DNA of 60,000 bases from Cristatella mucedo (taxonomy: Eukaryota; Bryozoa; Phylactolaemata; Cristatellidae), in contig WPIO01000011.1 in the NCBI GenBank assembly GCA_009760855.2, positions 8,526,501 to 8,586,500 on the forward strand, written 5' to 3'. Each line of letters opens with the position of its first letter. The stretch's first letter is position 1. This document shows positions 1 through 42,665 of the stretch, in pieces. A model generated the notes under the pieces. The model saw only the letters and a list, made by a program, of their open reading frames with translations, did not search any database and was not told where the DNA came from. Made by a program: the position numbers and the translations under genes.

Positions 1-954
1 AAAACGTGCTGTAAGAATGAGAATAAAACATTCGCACAGTACCCTTGGACAGCTAAATCTCTACTAGGCGTAAGCATATAAGTACAGGGCAAATCAAAGA
101 AGCATGCGCTGATTGCGAAGATTAGGCAGACTTTTTTAGTCTGACTTTTAAAATCCTCAAGTCAGGCGGTATCGTGATATCGGTCGATAGAGATTTCCGG
201 TAGACGATAGAGAGTTCCGGTAGAAAGGGACGAAAGGTTGATCGAGCTGAATGAGCATTCGGAACGCGGTTCAGCGCTGCTCGAGAGCGGCTGGGTTGCC
301 GTCGTGCAGCCACAGTTGGATGATGTGCGGTTGGTCTAAGCCTTACACTCTAAGGGAGCTAGCTCTCAGTACGGTCCGAACTGCTCTTCGCTAGTCGGCC
401 AAATCGCAGATGCTAGCCGATCGTCGAGCACGCACTGGCTGGCAGCTTTTGCACTGTTTCGACGCTCGTTTAATTTATTTTGCAATGAGTTCGTCAGTCG
501 CCGCACGTCACTCTTGTTCCAATGTTAGGAGTGACTACCCCCTCGGAATCGCACTGCCTTTCGTGGAACATTCTAGGCGAAGCATCAAAAGTCTCTCTGA
601 TGATGTAACCGTGGTGCCACTTTGATGATCTGATGACCTGTAAAAGTCAAGGTCAAATTTTCGCTTCGGTAAAATCAAACAGATTAATTACTATGCATTG
701 TAGAAACATGTCAACTTCTGAAAAGATGCAAAACGCTTTTGTTGACCCTGGCTTGATTCTAAAAAGTAAATACAAATGTTTATGATGTTTAAAAAATCCC
801 ATTAATCAGGAAAGGGTCTATTATGTTACATTGGCGGACAGTGGCTCCATACTTACTTGACATACAACCAAACTTAAGAGAAATTAGGGTCAAAAAAGTT
901 TACCAGAGCACATATTCCAAATTTCAAGTCGATGTGGCCATAGATGGCCAAGCT
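1..954. other. Intergenic, no gene recognised
   Basis: Only short random-looking open frames are present, with no recognisable domain. A short imperfect direct duplication sits near 184-226, where two copies of a CGATAGAGA-TTCCGGTAGA motif lie back to back. I see nothing else. Confidence 0.5.
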
Positions 955-1110
955 GTAGCATCTTACTTTTTTGGTAGCCCATCCAAAACGGAATCGCTAT
1001 AATGCAGCCTCGACAGAACCAGGGAGCTAGTTGGATTTTCAACGAGCCACCAGGGGTAGAAAAATCTTAATCTTAGACATTCATTGGACGAGATGACTAT
1101 TCGCCACCGT
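955..1110 (-). mobile_element. LINE-C internal fragment
   Basis: This stretch matches the 6.10-6.24 kb part of the longer LINE-C copy, including the shared blocks GGTAGCCCA and GACAGAAC-A-GGAGCTAGTT in the same order. In the longer copy that region lies upstream of the C-terminal RT-associated coding segment. The fragment is decayed, with stops in all frames. Confidence 0.55.
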
Positions 1111-2616
1111 CGTCGGCTTGGATGGAAGGGGCCGGCAATGAAAGGGTAGGTTTGCAAGCACTCGAGACTTCGCATGCCGCTATTCGCGCTCTCTCATAAA
1201 TGAGGTCATTTAAGTAAATGTACCCACTTAAAAAGCGAAAAGTTTCTTTAAGGGCAAAATTTTGATTTATTCTATGCTACAAAGCCTTTTTTATAACTGC
1301 AAAATATCCACATTAAGAGCGCCCTGTACCAAGACGCACACTGCACGAGCTACGTCTTTATTCGTGCGATTCGTTAACAAAGTATCGCGAAACTTCGCGC
1401 CAGACTCGCGGATTTGCCTTTTTATCGGGTTTGCAGGCGTTTCTGCTGAGCTGCATGTGTTCACTAAACGACCCGAGAAATTTGCTTTCGCGAAGTTTGG
1501 TTAGGCTTCGGGCGTCTGCTGTTTAGGTTCGCCGAGTTGGCTCAGCGTGCCAATAACGAAACGCGCATCGTGCTTCTTTGCCTGTCGATATCGATCGATC
1601 GATGTTCCGTACATTCGCATTCGCAAAGACTTATCGCACAGATTCTCGCTGGGAATGCCTGTGGTGGTTTCAAAACAGACTTCTTCACCAGAAAGCGCAG
1701 TGCTAGTCTGTCAGACTGACAGGCCGGAGTGCATACAGACGGTGCAAGACAGATACAGATGCAGGACGTAGAAGCCGCATACCGGTGCCGCACACGGGAA
1801 TGGTGACCATAGCGGAGCACTAGAGCGATTAAGAACGGCTATACTTGATGTCCTTGGTGCTGTGTTTTTAGTAATACTACGTCGGTATACAGTAGCGATC
1901 AGTGTAAAAAAAAGTAGTCTGAAATACTTTTCTAAGTTGCATATCTAGCAGCAACATGCAATCTCATAATTGAAATGCTAGAAACTCCCAGGACTGTGAA
2001 CCTGAACACAAAGTTTTTCGAAGGGTGGGCACGGCAATCCAGCAGCTTGCTCGCTCTGCATTCCGAACCCCTTTGCAGTAGCCCGAAGTGACGACTGGTG
2101 CTTCCGGCGCGCTTCCCAGCTGCCTTTGGGGTCAGCTGAGCTGGCCTATTAGAAAGCTGCCTGAATGAGCGAGACCGACCGGAAGGCGTGCTGCGCCTGC
2201 CTTTGGCAAGCGATGAACCGGCATACATAGAATTGGCCAGTGAGTCTTCGCAGGGGCTTACTATAATAATACAATAGTTGCTTAAAGTTGGTCAGCTCGT
2301 CGGTACGTTTCGTATTAGCAAATCGATGCTGATTCGCTACACCGAGCTGACGAATAGGAACTCTAAGCTTGGCGGTCATTGGGGCGGGCTAACCAGCTAG
2401 GTCAGCCGACACTCAGGCCCACATTCCAAAGCAACGTTGTTTTTTTGCGATCTTTCTCACAGGTGCAAACTAATTTTCATATAGAAATCGTGGCTTTCGC
2501 CCGCCTTTTTGGATTGGTGAGTTTTCATGAATTAGGAATATGATAGAAGAAAGCAGAATATAAAATAATGTATCTATTGCAGACACTAAGGAAATTCTAG
2601 CTGATCCAGCATCTTT
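1111..2616. other. Intergenic, no gene recognised
   Basis: No coding, RNA or clear mobile signal was found. A roughly 50-bp block at about 2380-2430 recurs in diverged form at about 3000-3055, sharing CTAGGT, GGTCAGC and GACACT-AGGCC. Confidence 0.45.
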
Positions 2617-2759
2617 TTTTATAGCGACAGAAGAGCCTTAATGGCTATCACCACTGCTTGCAGTGGCAATAAAGGATCGCCCACCGCAGGATTCGAACCC
2701 ACGACCTCGAGACCGAGGTCATGAAAAGCAACCGCCTTACCTAGTGTGCCATCACGGCT
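2617..2759 (-). mobile_element. SINE-B copy
   Basis: Read on the minus strand it starts with a tRNA-like head: an A-box like TGGC-CACTAGG and a B-box like GGGTTCGAATCC. A body follows containing GGCGATCCTTTATTGCCACTG and the block GGTGATAGCC. The same order of blocks is seen at 23.08, 31.7-31.99 and 58.91 kb. The tail here is T/A-rich. It is a Pol III-type SINE and not a functional tRNA, because the body replaces the acceptor arm. Confidence 0.8.
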
Positions 2760-4066
2760 TCAGACGATGGCGAGAAAAGCAAGCAACGAAGGAAGCCTTC
2801 CAGTGCCACGCTACCGAAACTTAACAGAAACGTCACACACGACTCTACAAGAGGAGGAGAATGCAGAAGGAGCGGAGTGCATCAACACTCAGCGAACGCT
2901 TAACTTTTGACAAGGTCAAAAACGTAAAGAGACTGAAAGTAAGAGTCGAGTACTTTTCGGGACACAAATCTTGGTACGGTGTTCCTGCCCGAAAATAGGC
3001 CGGGCTCACCAACCAGGCTAGGTAACTGGGTCAGCGGACACTAAGGCCGGCACTGTATGCATCACCGAAATTTTTCATGATTTTTCATAAGCATAAGCCA
3101 GCTTACAATAGAATCTAAACAGGTATCTATATAAGTAAACATGCCGTTCATTGAATATATATATATATGTATATATATATGTATATATACATATATATAT
3201 ATATCGTATTTTGTCTGAAAGATCAAGTTCAACATAAATCAGTCTCTTATGCTCAAGACCATTGGTGCATATGCACTTGTAGTCCTAAGCTTAAGCATGT
3301 CCCTATCAAAGCCAATCTTCATCGTAGATAATGCGTCACCTCTGTGCAGTCGGCCGACAGGCATATCTGAGGGCCTGTCTAGCTTTGATCTAATGATCCG
3401 CATGAAAGTCAATAAAGGGTCTGTTAACGGCAAACCACCAAGGGAAAGTAAAGGTTAACGGCAAACCACCAAGGGAACATCAAAAAGTCACCTGCCATGA
3501 GCATTCAAAAAATTTCGCTGAGAAGGCTGCGGAACGTAAACTCACAAGCCTTGAGCAAGATACCACTACTTCTGAAACAACTTGGTAAAGATAAAAACCA
3601 GCACCGCCATGAAGCAGGATTGGTATGTATCGCTGCGCCTACAGTCTGCCTACATGCTGCAATATAAAAAACTACACGAACGAGATTAAAAAAATGCCAA
3701 AATAGTAGCTATACAATTCGTCCTCTGCAAACTTAAACTCGTCTAAAGCAAAATGTCAGTCACGTGATCAGACCAACCAAACTATTAACCTGGAATGAAG
3801 CTGGGAGTCTCTGGCATGCTTGCCGTAGTCTTTTAGAGTTTTACGGCTTCTTCACTCACTGCAGAGCAGTGAGGTGAGTGCATGCGTAGGTACATAGAGA
3901 GCATTCTTCGACACTAACTTCTTGTCAAGCGTTTCGTTTATCTTTGATATTTTGATCTTCCCAATATCAGGCAATTATCCACACGCTTCTTACTGACTAT
4001 GAACTACTATTTGCATGTAGCTGGAGCACTGCACGATCTCCCATCTGTACCAGAGATTACGCCGAG
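2760..4066. other. Intergenic with simple repeats
   Basis: No gene was recognised. It holds an interrupted (TA)n tract at 3153-3204 and an exact tandem duplication of about 28 bp at about 3422-3475, built on GTTAACGGCAAACCACCAAG. Confidence 0.5.
3153..3204. repeat. (TA)n microsatellite
   Basis: Alternating TA interrupted by single G or C bases over about 50 bp. Confidence 0.95.
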
Positions 4067-4218
4067 CTGGTTTGGTCTAGTGGTTAAGGTGCTCGCCGCG
4101 ACCAAGGTCTGACTGAGGTCGTGGGCTCGAGCCCCGAGGCATATGTGAAGCGCCTGAATAGAGATTAAGTTCTCTTGGGGCGCTATATAAATGAATTATA
4201 TTAATTATATTATTATTA
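4067..4218 (+). mobile_element. SINE-A copy, near full length
   Basis: This is the best-preserved SINE-A. The tRNA-derived head has an A-box (TGGTCTAGTGG) and a B-box (GGGCTCGAGCCCC). A short link leads to the 3' module 4149-4184, where the outer stem AGCGCC/GGCGCT encloses an inner stem AGAGA/TCTCT. An ATAAATGAATTATA tail and (ATT)n follow. The same 3' module ends LINE-A copies, which suggests mobilisation by LINE-A machinery. Confidence 0.85.
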
Positions 4219-5509
4219 CTCGAATGCGTCTCTGGGAGGCTTGAGTGCTGACTGCGCCTGGATCGACATGCGTTAGGCGTTAGCCAGCCTCGTATCCAGT
4301 GGCCTCGTATCCTAAGATAATTGTTGTGCCTCGGTGGACAAACTACACGGATGGCGCCAACCCCCCCTCCCCAGTACTAGGCATCCATTTTGGCGCCCCA
4401 CTCCCGATCCCGTGCTCGGGGACATATGCCCGCACCCGCCCTGCCCTTCTTCGGTTCTCCACTGCCCGTACGCCACCCCGGGTCCCACTCCCACCTGGGA
4501 GTGCACTCGCTGCTTAATCGTTCAAATTGGAATGTGGATTTGAATACCAAAGCACGATGCAAATCAACATACAGTGCCAAATTCTGCTCAAGGGCTCTGG
4601 AAATAGCATACATAGTCTACCTTAAATTCTCAGGTGACTTCCAGTCTGACATTGTGTAAGACCAAATGCAATCGCACTACGGCACCTTATTGGAAGCGAT
4701 CCATCCCATTGCTGGTCCGAAAAAGGAAACGCGAGGTCGCCATTGGCCAGCGCTGTGTAATTTGGGCTCTAGAAGAAGCGAAATACTCCAAACGGGAGTG
4801 AGATACTCTAAATAGGTATCATTATCTCATACACATTGCAACTGTGTTTCTACCTTGCCGGTGCCTGCTCAGGACAAACGAATCGGCTGAACTACCTGAA
4901 CCGGATGCTGTGTTTTGCAAGCAGCAGAATTTCAAGCCTCGGAGAATGCAGCGCCGAGGGCGAGGCAATGGAGCAAACGGTCTCTCTCTCTCTCTAACAT
5001 TAGTCACGTACTTCAGCATTATGTTTCAGGAATCATGGCCTAGGACGGTTCAATTACATGCTGGCGGTTGCCTGCCGACGCCAGCCGAGCTTGGAATGCT
5101 GCTGGCGGAAGTCTCTCGTAGGCTTGCCTCTACTTCCGGAATGCTACGGCTTCTTGCTGTAGAGCGATGAGTGCGTGCATATTGCGGGGGGGGGGGCCGG
5201 ACGATGAGTGAGACACTACGATAGGAACGGTCATTTCCGCATCCGATCTCCGACGCCAACTTTCCGTCGCTTGTCGCGGTCGCCATCTGGAACGTTCGAT
5301 CTGGTTGTTAGGGTCGGCTATCCGTATATCTTTCTTCCTAACCCGAACTGTTACTTTCACATTTCTGGACAGTGCCGACGCTGTCCGATTGCGAAATTCT
5401 ACAGAGTTTATCTGAATAAAAAGCTGCAAGGCTGTTGTGATGTTGGGTCAGTACCAGCCAGCGTTGGTTAGTCAGACCCCTTTAGAGTTTGGTGAGAATT
5501 AGCACAACA
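4219..5509. other. Intergenic, no gene recognised
   Basis: Contains a C-rich patch (about 4364-4500) and a G9 run near 5187. Several overlapping open frames exist here, but none has a recognisable domain or splice context. Confidence 0.45.
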
Positions 5510-6260
5510 TAATACTAATGTATTTCCGTCTCTAACCCCACAAAGTCACAAAGACTATGTGGGTGTTACCCAGGAGAGTTTGCATATTGTACTCACAGCC
5601 TAAGCGGCTTTCGGTACGGATTCAGTTACCAACAGACTTCATATTTCTTGCCAAAGAGAAAGTGAGAAGCATAGCTGAGTCAGGAGAGCAGTTGAGGTAG
5701 TGAGTAGCATGGACATAGCAGCTCAGGAAGGCTGGAAAACAGGTGCCACAGTCGGAAACAGGATCATAGATGTCGCTGCGTAAGAATTGTGGAATTGAGT
5801 TCCACAGTCTAGGACCTGCAGAGCAAAAGCTTCTGCCGCCAACGGTCTTTGAGCGGAGGAATGGAACAGCTAATTTATTGTCCATAGCGAACCCGAGGGA
5901 ACAAGGAGGCTAAAACTAGTGCAGTGGTGCAGCCAGGTATAAGGGAGCTTAACCGTGGCGGGCCTTGTGAATCAGCGTAAGAACTTTGCTCTGTATCCAT
6001 TGATCAACTGAAAGCCAACGAAGCTCTTTTAGTAAAGGAGACGCGTGGTAAAACCTCTGGGATTTTTAACTAGCCTCGCAGCCATATTCATTGCCAGCTG
6101 TAGTGGCCTGGTGGCTTTTTTCGGTAGCCCAGCCGAAAGGGTATTACAATAGTCTATAACCGAGACAGAACTAAGGAGCTAGTTAAACTTTTGCAAGCCA
6201 CCGTTGAAGACAGATCTTAATCTTTCATTGGGATCGGACGTGATTGCTAGCTGTGGAAGC
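5510..6260 (-). mobile_element. LINE-C 3' part with C-terminal coding remnant
   Basis: Read on the minus strand, it encodes the C-terminal region typical of L2/CR1-like LINE ORF2. It has an 'ATRPLQLAMNMAARL'-like segment near 6.1 kb and then 'SFCSAGPRLWNSIPQFL' at about 5.8 kb. It ends at about 5510 with the family's 3' terminal motif, GGAGTTA-AGACGGA-ATACATTA. The frame is broken upstream by stops. It is a 5'-truncated dead copy and the longest LINE-C in the window. Confidence 0.75.
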
Positions 6261-6977
6261 AGTCTTCTTAATGAAGCTTCCAAAATTTAGGCAGCTGTCG
6301 AAGACGACACATAAATTACGAGCAATGGATAATTTTCACACAACAGCATCGCCTATTAAAAGAGCAAGGCCTTCTAGTCCAGCCACACGCTTAGGGTGTC
6401 AAATGAGTTGCAGTTCCGTTTTGTTGTTGTTTAGGAAATTTGCCGACATCAAGGATCGAATGTCTGCAAGGAGAGCATTCAGTTTATCAGTCGCCGCAGT
6501 AGATTCCGAATGCGTCCGCTATCCAGTGCCACGAAACTCACTCTCGAGTTGTCAGAAAAATGGTTACTATAATTTCAAGCATACTGACAATGTGCTTTGA
6601 CGATCCATACTCAATACGTTGTGTGATACGCAAACCGAAGTTGTCGCAACTGCAGCCCTTGGGATTACAAGGATGGATAACTTCTGTCTCATATCTGACC
6701 TCGTCAACCTATATTCGTTGGCCTTGAGTTGCTCTCTAAGAGGCGTGATAAGGCTATTATAGGAAGTTAGAACGCCATATGGGCTTGGGTGCTTTGCAAA
6801 TACCACTGGAAGTTTTCGTTTACAACCAAATTTGAACGAAGTGAATATTTGGTTTCTGGTCTCATTAGGCAAAGCCGTTTATTATAGCGCCTGTATAGCC
6901 GTTTTTCGCGTAGGATCTCGTGTCCGTGTTGGGATAAAGGCTGATATGGCGAATCAACGTGTACGATAGAGATGTAT
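6261..6977. other. Intergenic, no gene recognised
   Basis: Possibly more of the LINE-C body on the minus strand, too decayed to prove. No domain is visible. Confidence 0.35.
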
Positions 6978-7066
6978 TTGATGGCCGAGGTGGTAGGCTC
7001 GAGCCTCGTTGCATATGTGAAGCGCCTGAATAGAGATTAAGTTCTCTTAGGACACTACGCAAATGA
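6978..7066 (+). mobile_element. SINE-A, 5'-truncated
   Basis: Keeps the B-box region (GGCTCGAGCC) and the 3' module with AGCGCCTGAATAGAGATTAAG. The A-box half is missing. Confidence 0.7.
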
Positions 7067-8109
7067 ATGGCAGTGGTAACTTGGCTTACCTGTTTAATTC
7101 GTTTCGTGCCGGAGTTCATAACTCAAATTACTCGTATGTCAAATCAATTTTACCCATTGAAATGACTTGAAAAGCCATTAATTCTCCCCGGACCCCCAAA
7201 AAACACCGCGATTTTTGTCACATGCTTTTAAATTAAATAATGTACTTATAAATTACGAATATTGTTTTACAAGCAATTCTATACAACGTCTTGCAATACG
7301 CGATTTTTATTAATTCTAATGTACATGAGTAACTTGGAAAGATCAGACGACTTAAGGATGTTAGTAGAGTTAGAGGAGAAAGGCTGAAATGAATATCTGA
7401 ATCCTATTCGCCGATTTTTGCCCTTTTTCGCCTGGCTTTCCTCGCTTTCAGCTTTTTGGCTGGGCCTCATCGCGGACGCGCAGATTGCTATCAGCTATGC
7501 GATGAGCTCTCTCACACGATGATCTTTCCTGAATAGAGTTCAGTACGCGCTTAGCTGTTCCTGTCGTAGTCGTATTTAACACCGGAGTCTGGCGATCTTG
7601 TGCGGCCAAGCACCACAACGGCTCGCTCGAGTTTGTCTGGGAGTGAACCAGCAGGCCTGCGCTTGGGCGTCACGCCCGGGTCGTAGGGCAGCGTCTTGCA
7701 ACGGAACGTCGTTCGCTGCCCTACCCTTATTGGCCTGAGTAAGCACAGGCAGTGCGACGCTCGCTGCGGCAACTGGCGATGTAGTATCTGAAGCTGGAGG
7801 CTCGTAACCCGAATTTGAGCTCGCAACTCAGAGCAAAAATCGGCCGAGAGACGGCTCGTATCTCGAAACACCCGTATGCGGAGACGCTCGTAAGCCGAGG
7901 TCCCGATGTACGTATACATTTTTTGCAGTCTCCAGGAAACAACCGATAATTTTCGAGAAGCCCTTTCCTACCGCTAATGCGGCCGGATCTAAGGTATAGC
8001 TAAATCCCAATGTTTAGCAGGAACCACCCGATGTGATCAGTACAATAAGTATGAGCGTATATACCTGTTTGTACGTATCTTCAACCGTAACTTGACAAAT
8101 AAAAAGTGG
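7067..8109. other. Intergenic, no gene recognised
   Basis: No recognisable coding or mobile signal. The 122-codon minus-strand frame at 7551-7919 has no family resemblance and I do not call it. Confidence 0.45.
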
Positions 8110-8563
8110 TTGTCGTGCTCCAGAATCTTCCATAGCGAACTTCTAAAAGCCCGTGCGACTTTCGGCGTTCGTGCGGTTGCCAACAAATTTCATTTCGCGC
8201 AACATACAGAAAGTGAGAAGCATAGCTTGGGAAGAGGTCAGTCGAGCAAGTGAGTAGCATGGAAGCAGCAGCTCAGGACGGCTGGAAAGAACGTGTCACG
8301 GTCAGCAGCAAGAGAGAAAATGTCGTTGCCTAAAAACTAGGGCAGTGAGTTCCACAGAGTAGGCCCCAGGGAGCAGAAATATCTGTCGCTAACGGTATTT
8401 CAGTGAACGATGGAAGCAGTTAATTTTTTTTCAATGGAAGGGACAGGAGACTGAATCTCAGGGACAAGGAGGCTGAATCTTGTGCATCAGTTAGAATTAG
8501 AAGACAAAGAAGCACAGCCACGGTGGGCCTTGTGGGTCATAGTAAGAGCTTCATACTGTATCC
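8110..8563 (-). mobile_element. LINE-C 3' coding fragment
   Basis: Aligns by eye with the 5.64-6.0 kb LINE-C, sharing AGTGAGAAGCATAGCT, GAGTTCCACAG and GGTGGGCCTTGTGG. Frames are broken. It abuts the composite repeat at 8564. Confidence 0.7.
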
Positions 8564-9073
8564 ATTATTGTAATGTACCTCCGTCTGTAACTCCACAGAG
8601 CCACACAGACTAGGCACAGACTTGCGCAGGTGTTACGCAGGGGAGTTTTGTACAGTGCACTCACAGCCTGAGCGGCTTTCGGTATGCATTTGGTAGCCAA
8701 CAGACTTCATCTCATACAACACATAGAAAGTGAGAAGCATAGCTGAGTCAGAAGAGCAGCTGAGGAATTGAGTAACGTTGAAGTAGCAGCTGCTCAACAG
8801 GAAGCCATCAAATAATAATAATATTAATAATAACAATACACTTGATAAAGCACCCTCAGAGAACTCAATCTCTTTCTAGGTGCTTTACATTTGCTGCAAA
8901 GCAAACATGATCGAATGGTGAATGGTATCATGCTGGATAAACAACATGAATAACATGGTTAGGGGTGAAATGCACAGGGTCAGCATGCAAGTGTGGTTAG
9001 TGGCAGGTCATAGGCGGAGGCGTTGGGGGTTAACTGTATGTTAAGATAGCTTTTTCATAATATCATTAAGATG
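8564..9073 (-). mobile_element. Composite repeat: LINE-A tail fused to LINE-C tail
   Basis: Read on the minus strand, the order is a unique lead (from CATCTTAATGA), then the LINE-A 3' UTR and hairpin (8849-8884, stem AGCACC/GGTGCT) with its (ATT)n tail. A LINE-C 3' tail follows, ending TACATTACAATAATGG. The same three pieces in the same order occur at 21993-22480 on the plus strand, so the fusion has been copied as a unit. Confidence 0.75.
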
Positions 9074-9370
9074 TAATGCATCTCCGTCTGTAACTCCACA
9101 AAGTCATTAAGACCAGGTGGGTGTTACGCAGGAGACTTTTGTATAGCGCACTCACAGCCTAAGCGGCTTTCGGTCGGCATTCGGTAGCCAACAGACTTCG
9201 TCTCACGCAACAAAGAGAAAGTGGGAAGCATAGCAGAGTCAGGAGAGCAGTTGAGGTAGTGAGTAGCATATAAGTAGCAGCTCAGGACCGCTGAAAAAGA
9301 TGAGCCACAGTCGGCAGCAGGAGAGTAGTCGTCGTTGCGTAAGAAAAACGGAACAGTGATAAATACTGTT
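9074..9370 (-). mobile_element. LINE-C 3' tail
   Basis: A third same-orientation LINE-C end in this cluster, with the terminal TCTCCGTCTGTAACTCCAC motif (plus-strand view) and the AGCGGCTTTCGG and CAACAGACTTC blocks. Confidence 0.75.
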
Positions 9371-9572
9371 ACCCCCATTAACTTGTCGCCGAGACCTGCC
9401 TTTTCGTCCAAGCTCTCTTTTGCCCCAACTCCGTCAGACTCAAATTCGCTACCCGGGGCTCGAGCACTAAAGTAGCCGTATACAGGTCGAATCGAGCTCA
9501 AAGAGGTGGCTGCGGAGCTTGCAAGCTCCGCAGACAGAGTCGACGAATCGGAGGACGAGCGGGCTTGGCTTT

Positions 9573-9727
9573 TTATATAATACAATTCATTTATGTAGCG
9601 CCGCAAGAGAACTTAATCTCTATTCAGGCGCTTCACGTATGCCTCGGGGCTCGAGCCCACGACCTCAGTCAGACCTTGGTCGGGGGGGGGATGAGCACCT
9701 CAAGCGCTAGACCAAACCAGCTGGCTT
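9573..9727 (-). mobile_element. SINE-A copy
   Basis: Full SINE-A order in reverse: tail ATAATACAATTCATTTA, hairpin module, B-box, a G-run, and the A-box head ending GACCAAACCAGC. It marks the edge of the CpG-rich block upstream of ACE. Confidence 0.85.
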
Positions 9728-11234
9728 GTCGTCGAGGTCTGCGGGTCTCCGGGTTGCCAGAAACTCGGCGGCTGTCGAAAGCGTTCGGACACGCAGCTGC
9801 AGTTCGATCTAGCGCCAGCTGTGTGTGCGCTCGGGCGGTCGGAGCGATCGACTAGAGCGAGCGACCGGAGCTGGGTACCGGAACTACTGACAGCGTTCAG
9901 GTCTAGGTCGTCCGCGATATGCGGGCCTCAGTCAGGCGCAGCGATTTACAGAGCACAGCAGCTCCGCAACAGCCCCGCCCCCTGCTCCCCGCTGACTCGT
10001 CGCTCGGCTCCGCACGTCGGTGCATTTGACGGCTGGACGAGGCTCGGACCGAGGCCAAGCCGCAAACCGCGGCCGCCGCCGGAGGCCCGGATTGCGACCG
10101 AAGAGAGCCGAAAGATGCGTCCTTCGATTTGCTGGACTCGCTGGAGCGCTGCAAGTGCTGGCGGGAAAAGCCTTTACGGCGGGTTTCGCTCAACCTTTTC
10201 GTCCGATCGTACGCGGAATGTGAACTCATCGTCGCGCGACACCGTCTCTCCTGTTCCCTACGCAGCGTGTCTGGCGGAAGCGCGAGCGTGACGTAGCCGG
10301 ATGAAAAGAGAGCCAGTCGGCGTCGCTGTCGCGGCGTACCTGCGCGTGCGTTTAAGAGAATGAGAGAACGGACGCGAGCCCCAACCGCGGCGGGGCGCCG
10401 TCGCGCGGCTGGTGCGTGCGTTGCGGCTAGCACGACTGCGAGCCAAAGCCAGCCGCGGAAGTCGGAGTGCCGGTCTCCGGCGGGCTGCGGCGATTTACGG
10501 GTGCCGCACGCCGGCCCAAGGCGCAGGACCAAAAGCGAGAGTGCGCCCGCTCGGGGAGCAACGAATGGCACGCCGGGAAGGCGCGGTCCGCCAAAGTGCG
10601 CCGCAGGGTGCGTGCGCGAGGAGAATTTTCGCCGCACTGTAAGAAGCATCGCCGCCGCCGCCGCAAATCGAGTGCGCGCACGACGCGCGCGGGCGATGGA
10701 CGAAGACAGCAAGGGCGCGAGGTTGCAGCAGCGCCGCCGCAGGTTGCGCCCGGCGAAATTTGCGGACCTTGCGATTGACAGGCGGCGTTCAACGGCTCCG
10801 CCTCCTAGACGTAGGTGGAGAGGGCGGGGCTGGCCCGCCTCGAAGCGACATTAGCACGCTGCCGCGCTGCGCGACACACCCACCAGTGCTGTCGAGCCAG
10901 CGCCGCCGGTGGCTGGGGCAGTTCGAGCTCTAGCCGTTCAGCGGAGACAGCCAGCCAGTCAGCCTCCTCCCGGCGGACTCGCGCTCCGTCACGGTCTGGA
11001 GTGGGCCGCGCGTGCAGGTATCGGATGGCGCCCGAAGCCGAGCGGCAGCGGCGGATGCGGGCTTCCGTCTGCTTTTCGCGCCGCCGACCGCGCCGGGTTG
11101 CTTGAGAATCGGAATCGGCTTCGCTTGCATCGACAGCCTGCATGTTAGCATGAGCCGCTGCTTCGACGGCTGCTAGCATTGCCTGGCAGACGCCCAGTGC
11201 GATTGAATGCTCGGAAAATTTTGGCAGATTCACC
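9728..11234 (+). promoter_or_regulatory. CpG-rich promoter/5'UTR region of ACE
   Basis: This 1.5-kb block is strikingly richer in G+C and CpG than anything else in the window. It ends at the ACE start codon (context CACCATGCC at 11231-11239). No TATA box is obvious and the transcription start cannot be placed. Long open frames on both strands here, such as the minus-strand 9903-10712, are expected by-products of high GC and have no domain, so I do not call them genes. An upstream noncoding exon could be hidden. Confidence 0.6.
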
Positions 11235-42225
<30,991 letters not shown>

Positions 42226-42665
42226 TGAAAAGGTTACTGGCCAGCTCCACAATTTTCCCAACTATCAGCAACGGCAAACAGCAAAGAAGCAGCTGCGAGA
42301 CTTGGCATTCTTAGCCGCTCACTGGGAAATATGAGAGCACCGATCCAGCCAAAGGGTGCTAAATGAATCTACCAAATCGCACGAGATCCATTGGCAAGCG
42401 ATGGCTCAATATTTTACTACTTAGACTAAAACTATGCTGTGTTGTGCTCTCTACTACTTAAGCGATGATGAAAAGAGTGCTGATCTACTGATATGGAGGA
42501 TCGTGCATAATTGTCTGCTTTTTAGCTGTGTCCGATCGTGGTGGTCGATTTGATGGAATATGTTGATTGTGTATACAATTGTTAGATCGTTCATCTTCAA
42601 CCTGATTCACACTAGCACTCTTTAATCAAAAGATGTGCACGTGCAAAATAAAAAAATGTGTGTGC
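42226..42665 (+). other. ACE: ACE 3' UTR (inferred)
   Basis: From the TGA stop to just past the poly(A) signal. AT-rich, with no repeat seen. The cleavage site is not directly visible. Confidence 0.55.
42647..42652 (+). terminator. ACE: Poly(A) signal of ACE
   Basis: Canonical AATAAA 422 nt after the stop, followed within ten bases by TGTGTGTGC, a plausible GU-rich downstream element. Confidence 0.65.

Noticed and set aside
4085-4140. tRNA gene
   Set aside because: A- and B-boxes are present, but the cloverleaf is not closed and the sequence continues into a SINE body repeated many times in the window.
9903-10712. 269-codon minus-strand frame and several overlapping frames in the GC-rich block
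   Set aside because: High GC lowers stop frequency on all frames. The proteins are Arg/Ala-rich without domains, and many frames overlap on both strands.
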